This document shows positions 5,235 through 5,287 of a stretch of DNA of 5,287 nucleotides, in pieces. The stretch lies in NCBI GenBank assembly GCA_024278285.1, contig JAJRTM010000949.1:1-5287 (forward strand), written 5' to 3'. Both the position numbers and the translations under genes were made by a program. This DNA comes from Planctomycetota bacterium (GTDB taxonomy: Bacteria > Planctomycetota > Planctomycetia > Planctomycetales > Planctomycetaceae). The first letter of the stretch is position 1. Each line of letters begins with the position of its first letter. The notes beneath the pieces are model-generated. The model worked only from the letters and a program-made list of their open reading frames with translations. It did not search any database and was not told the DNA's origin.

Positions 5235-5287
5235 ATGTCTAAAGCATCTGAGCTTCGAGAAATGAACGAGGAGCAATTATCGTTCTC
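5235..5287 (+). CDS. rpmC: 50S ribosomal protein L29, 5' tip (runs off window)
   Basis: L29 is a small helical protein next to L23 at the tunnel exit. Only 17 full codons are present: MSKASELREMNEEQLSF. The KAxELRE motif followed by an acidic helix is the usual L29 start, and rpmC is the expected gene after rplP in the S10 operon. GAGGA at 5229-5233 is very close to ATG 5235, leaving one base between them; TAGG at 5223-5226 gives a more normal distance. The 78-nt spacer before it holds only a weak AT-rich six-pair stem (5184-5189 with 5201-5206). The remaining two thirds of the gene lie beyond the window. Confidence 0.9.
   Translation, partial: MSKASELREMNEEQLSF

Overview
The window is an internal stretch of a bacterial S10-type ribosomal-protein operon, all on the + strand. 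The order is rpsJ (3' part), rplC, rplD, rplW, rplB, rpsS, rplV, rpsC, rplP, rpmC (5' tip), the classic bacterial S10 order with no insertion, inversion or extra gene. All complete genes are intact and near the usual family length. I see no mobile element, CRISPR array, tRNA or rRNA gene, convincing promoter or factor-independent terminator.

Organism: the proteins are bacterial, and several details point to Planctomycetota. These are the L3 N-terminal half with an enlarged basic segment after its GHV motif, the S3 end of the KH-rich core followed by HVDYG, the altered L2 loop (NPV-A-HP-M), and an rplP start buried inside rpsC. This placement rests on remembered family sequences, not on a search. 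Base composition is moderate, with T-rich spacers.

Layout: 1-257 holds the S10 C-terminal part, followed by the longest spacer (258-451). rplC (452-1150), rplD (1235-1867), rplW (1958-2266) and rplB (2360-3214) encode the 50S proteins L3, L4, L23 and L2. rpsS (3275-3544), rplV (3627-3971), rpsC (4094-4795) and rplP (4734-5156) encode S19, L22, S3 and L16. rpmC (L29) begins at 5235 and runs off the end. Spacers are long for a ribosomal operon (60 to 194 nt), yet rpsC and rplP overlap by 62 nt.

The genes act together as building blocks of the two subunits. L3, L4, L22, L23 and L29 line or surround the polypeptide exit tunnel or support the 23S core, L2 and L16 lie near the peptidyl-transferase centre, and S3, S10 and S19 form part of the 30S head. 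The coding content is ordinary. The things worth a second look are the 62-nt dual-coding overlap, the spacers built of short tandem duplications, the small hairpins beside several start sites (one with the rplB Shine-Dalgarno in its loop), and the L2 and L3 substitutions. I found no new biological system.
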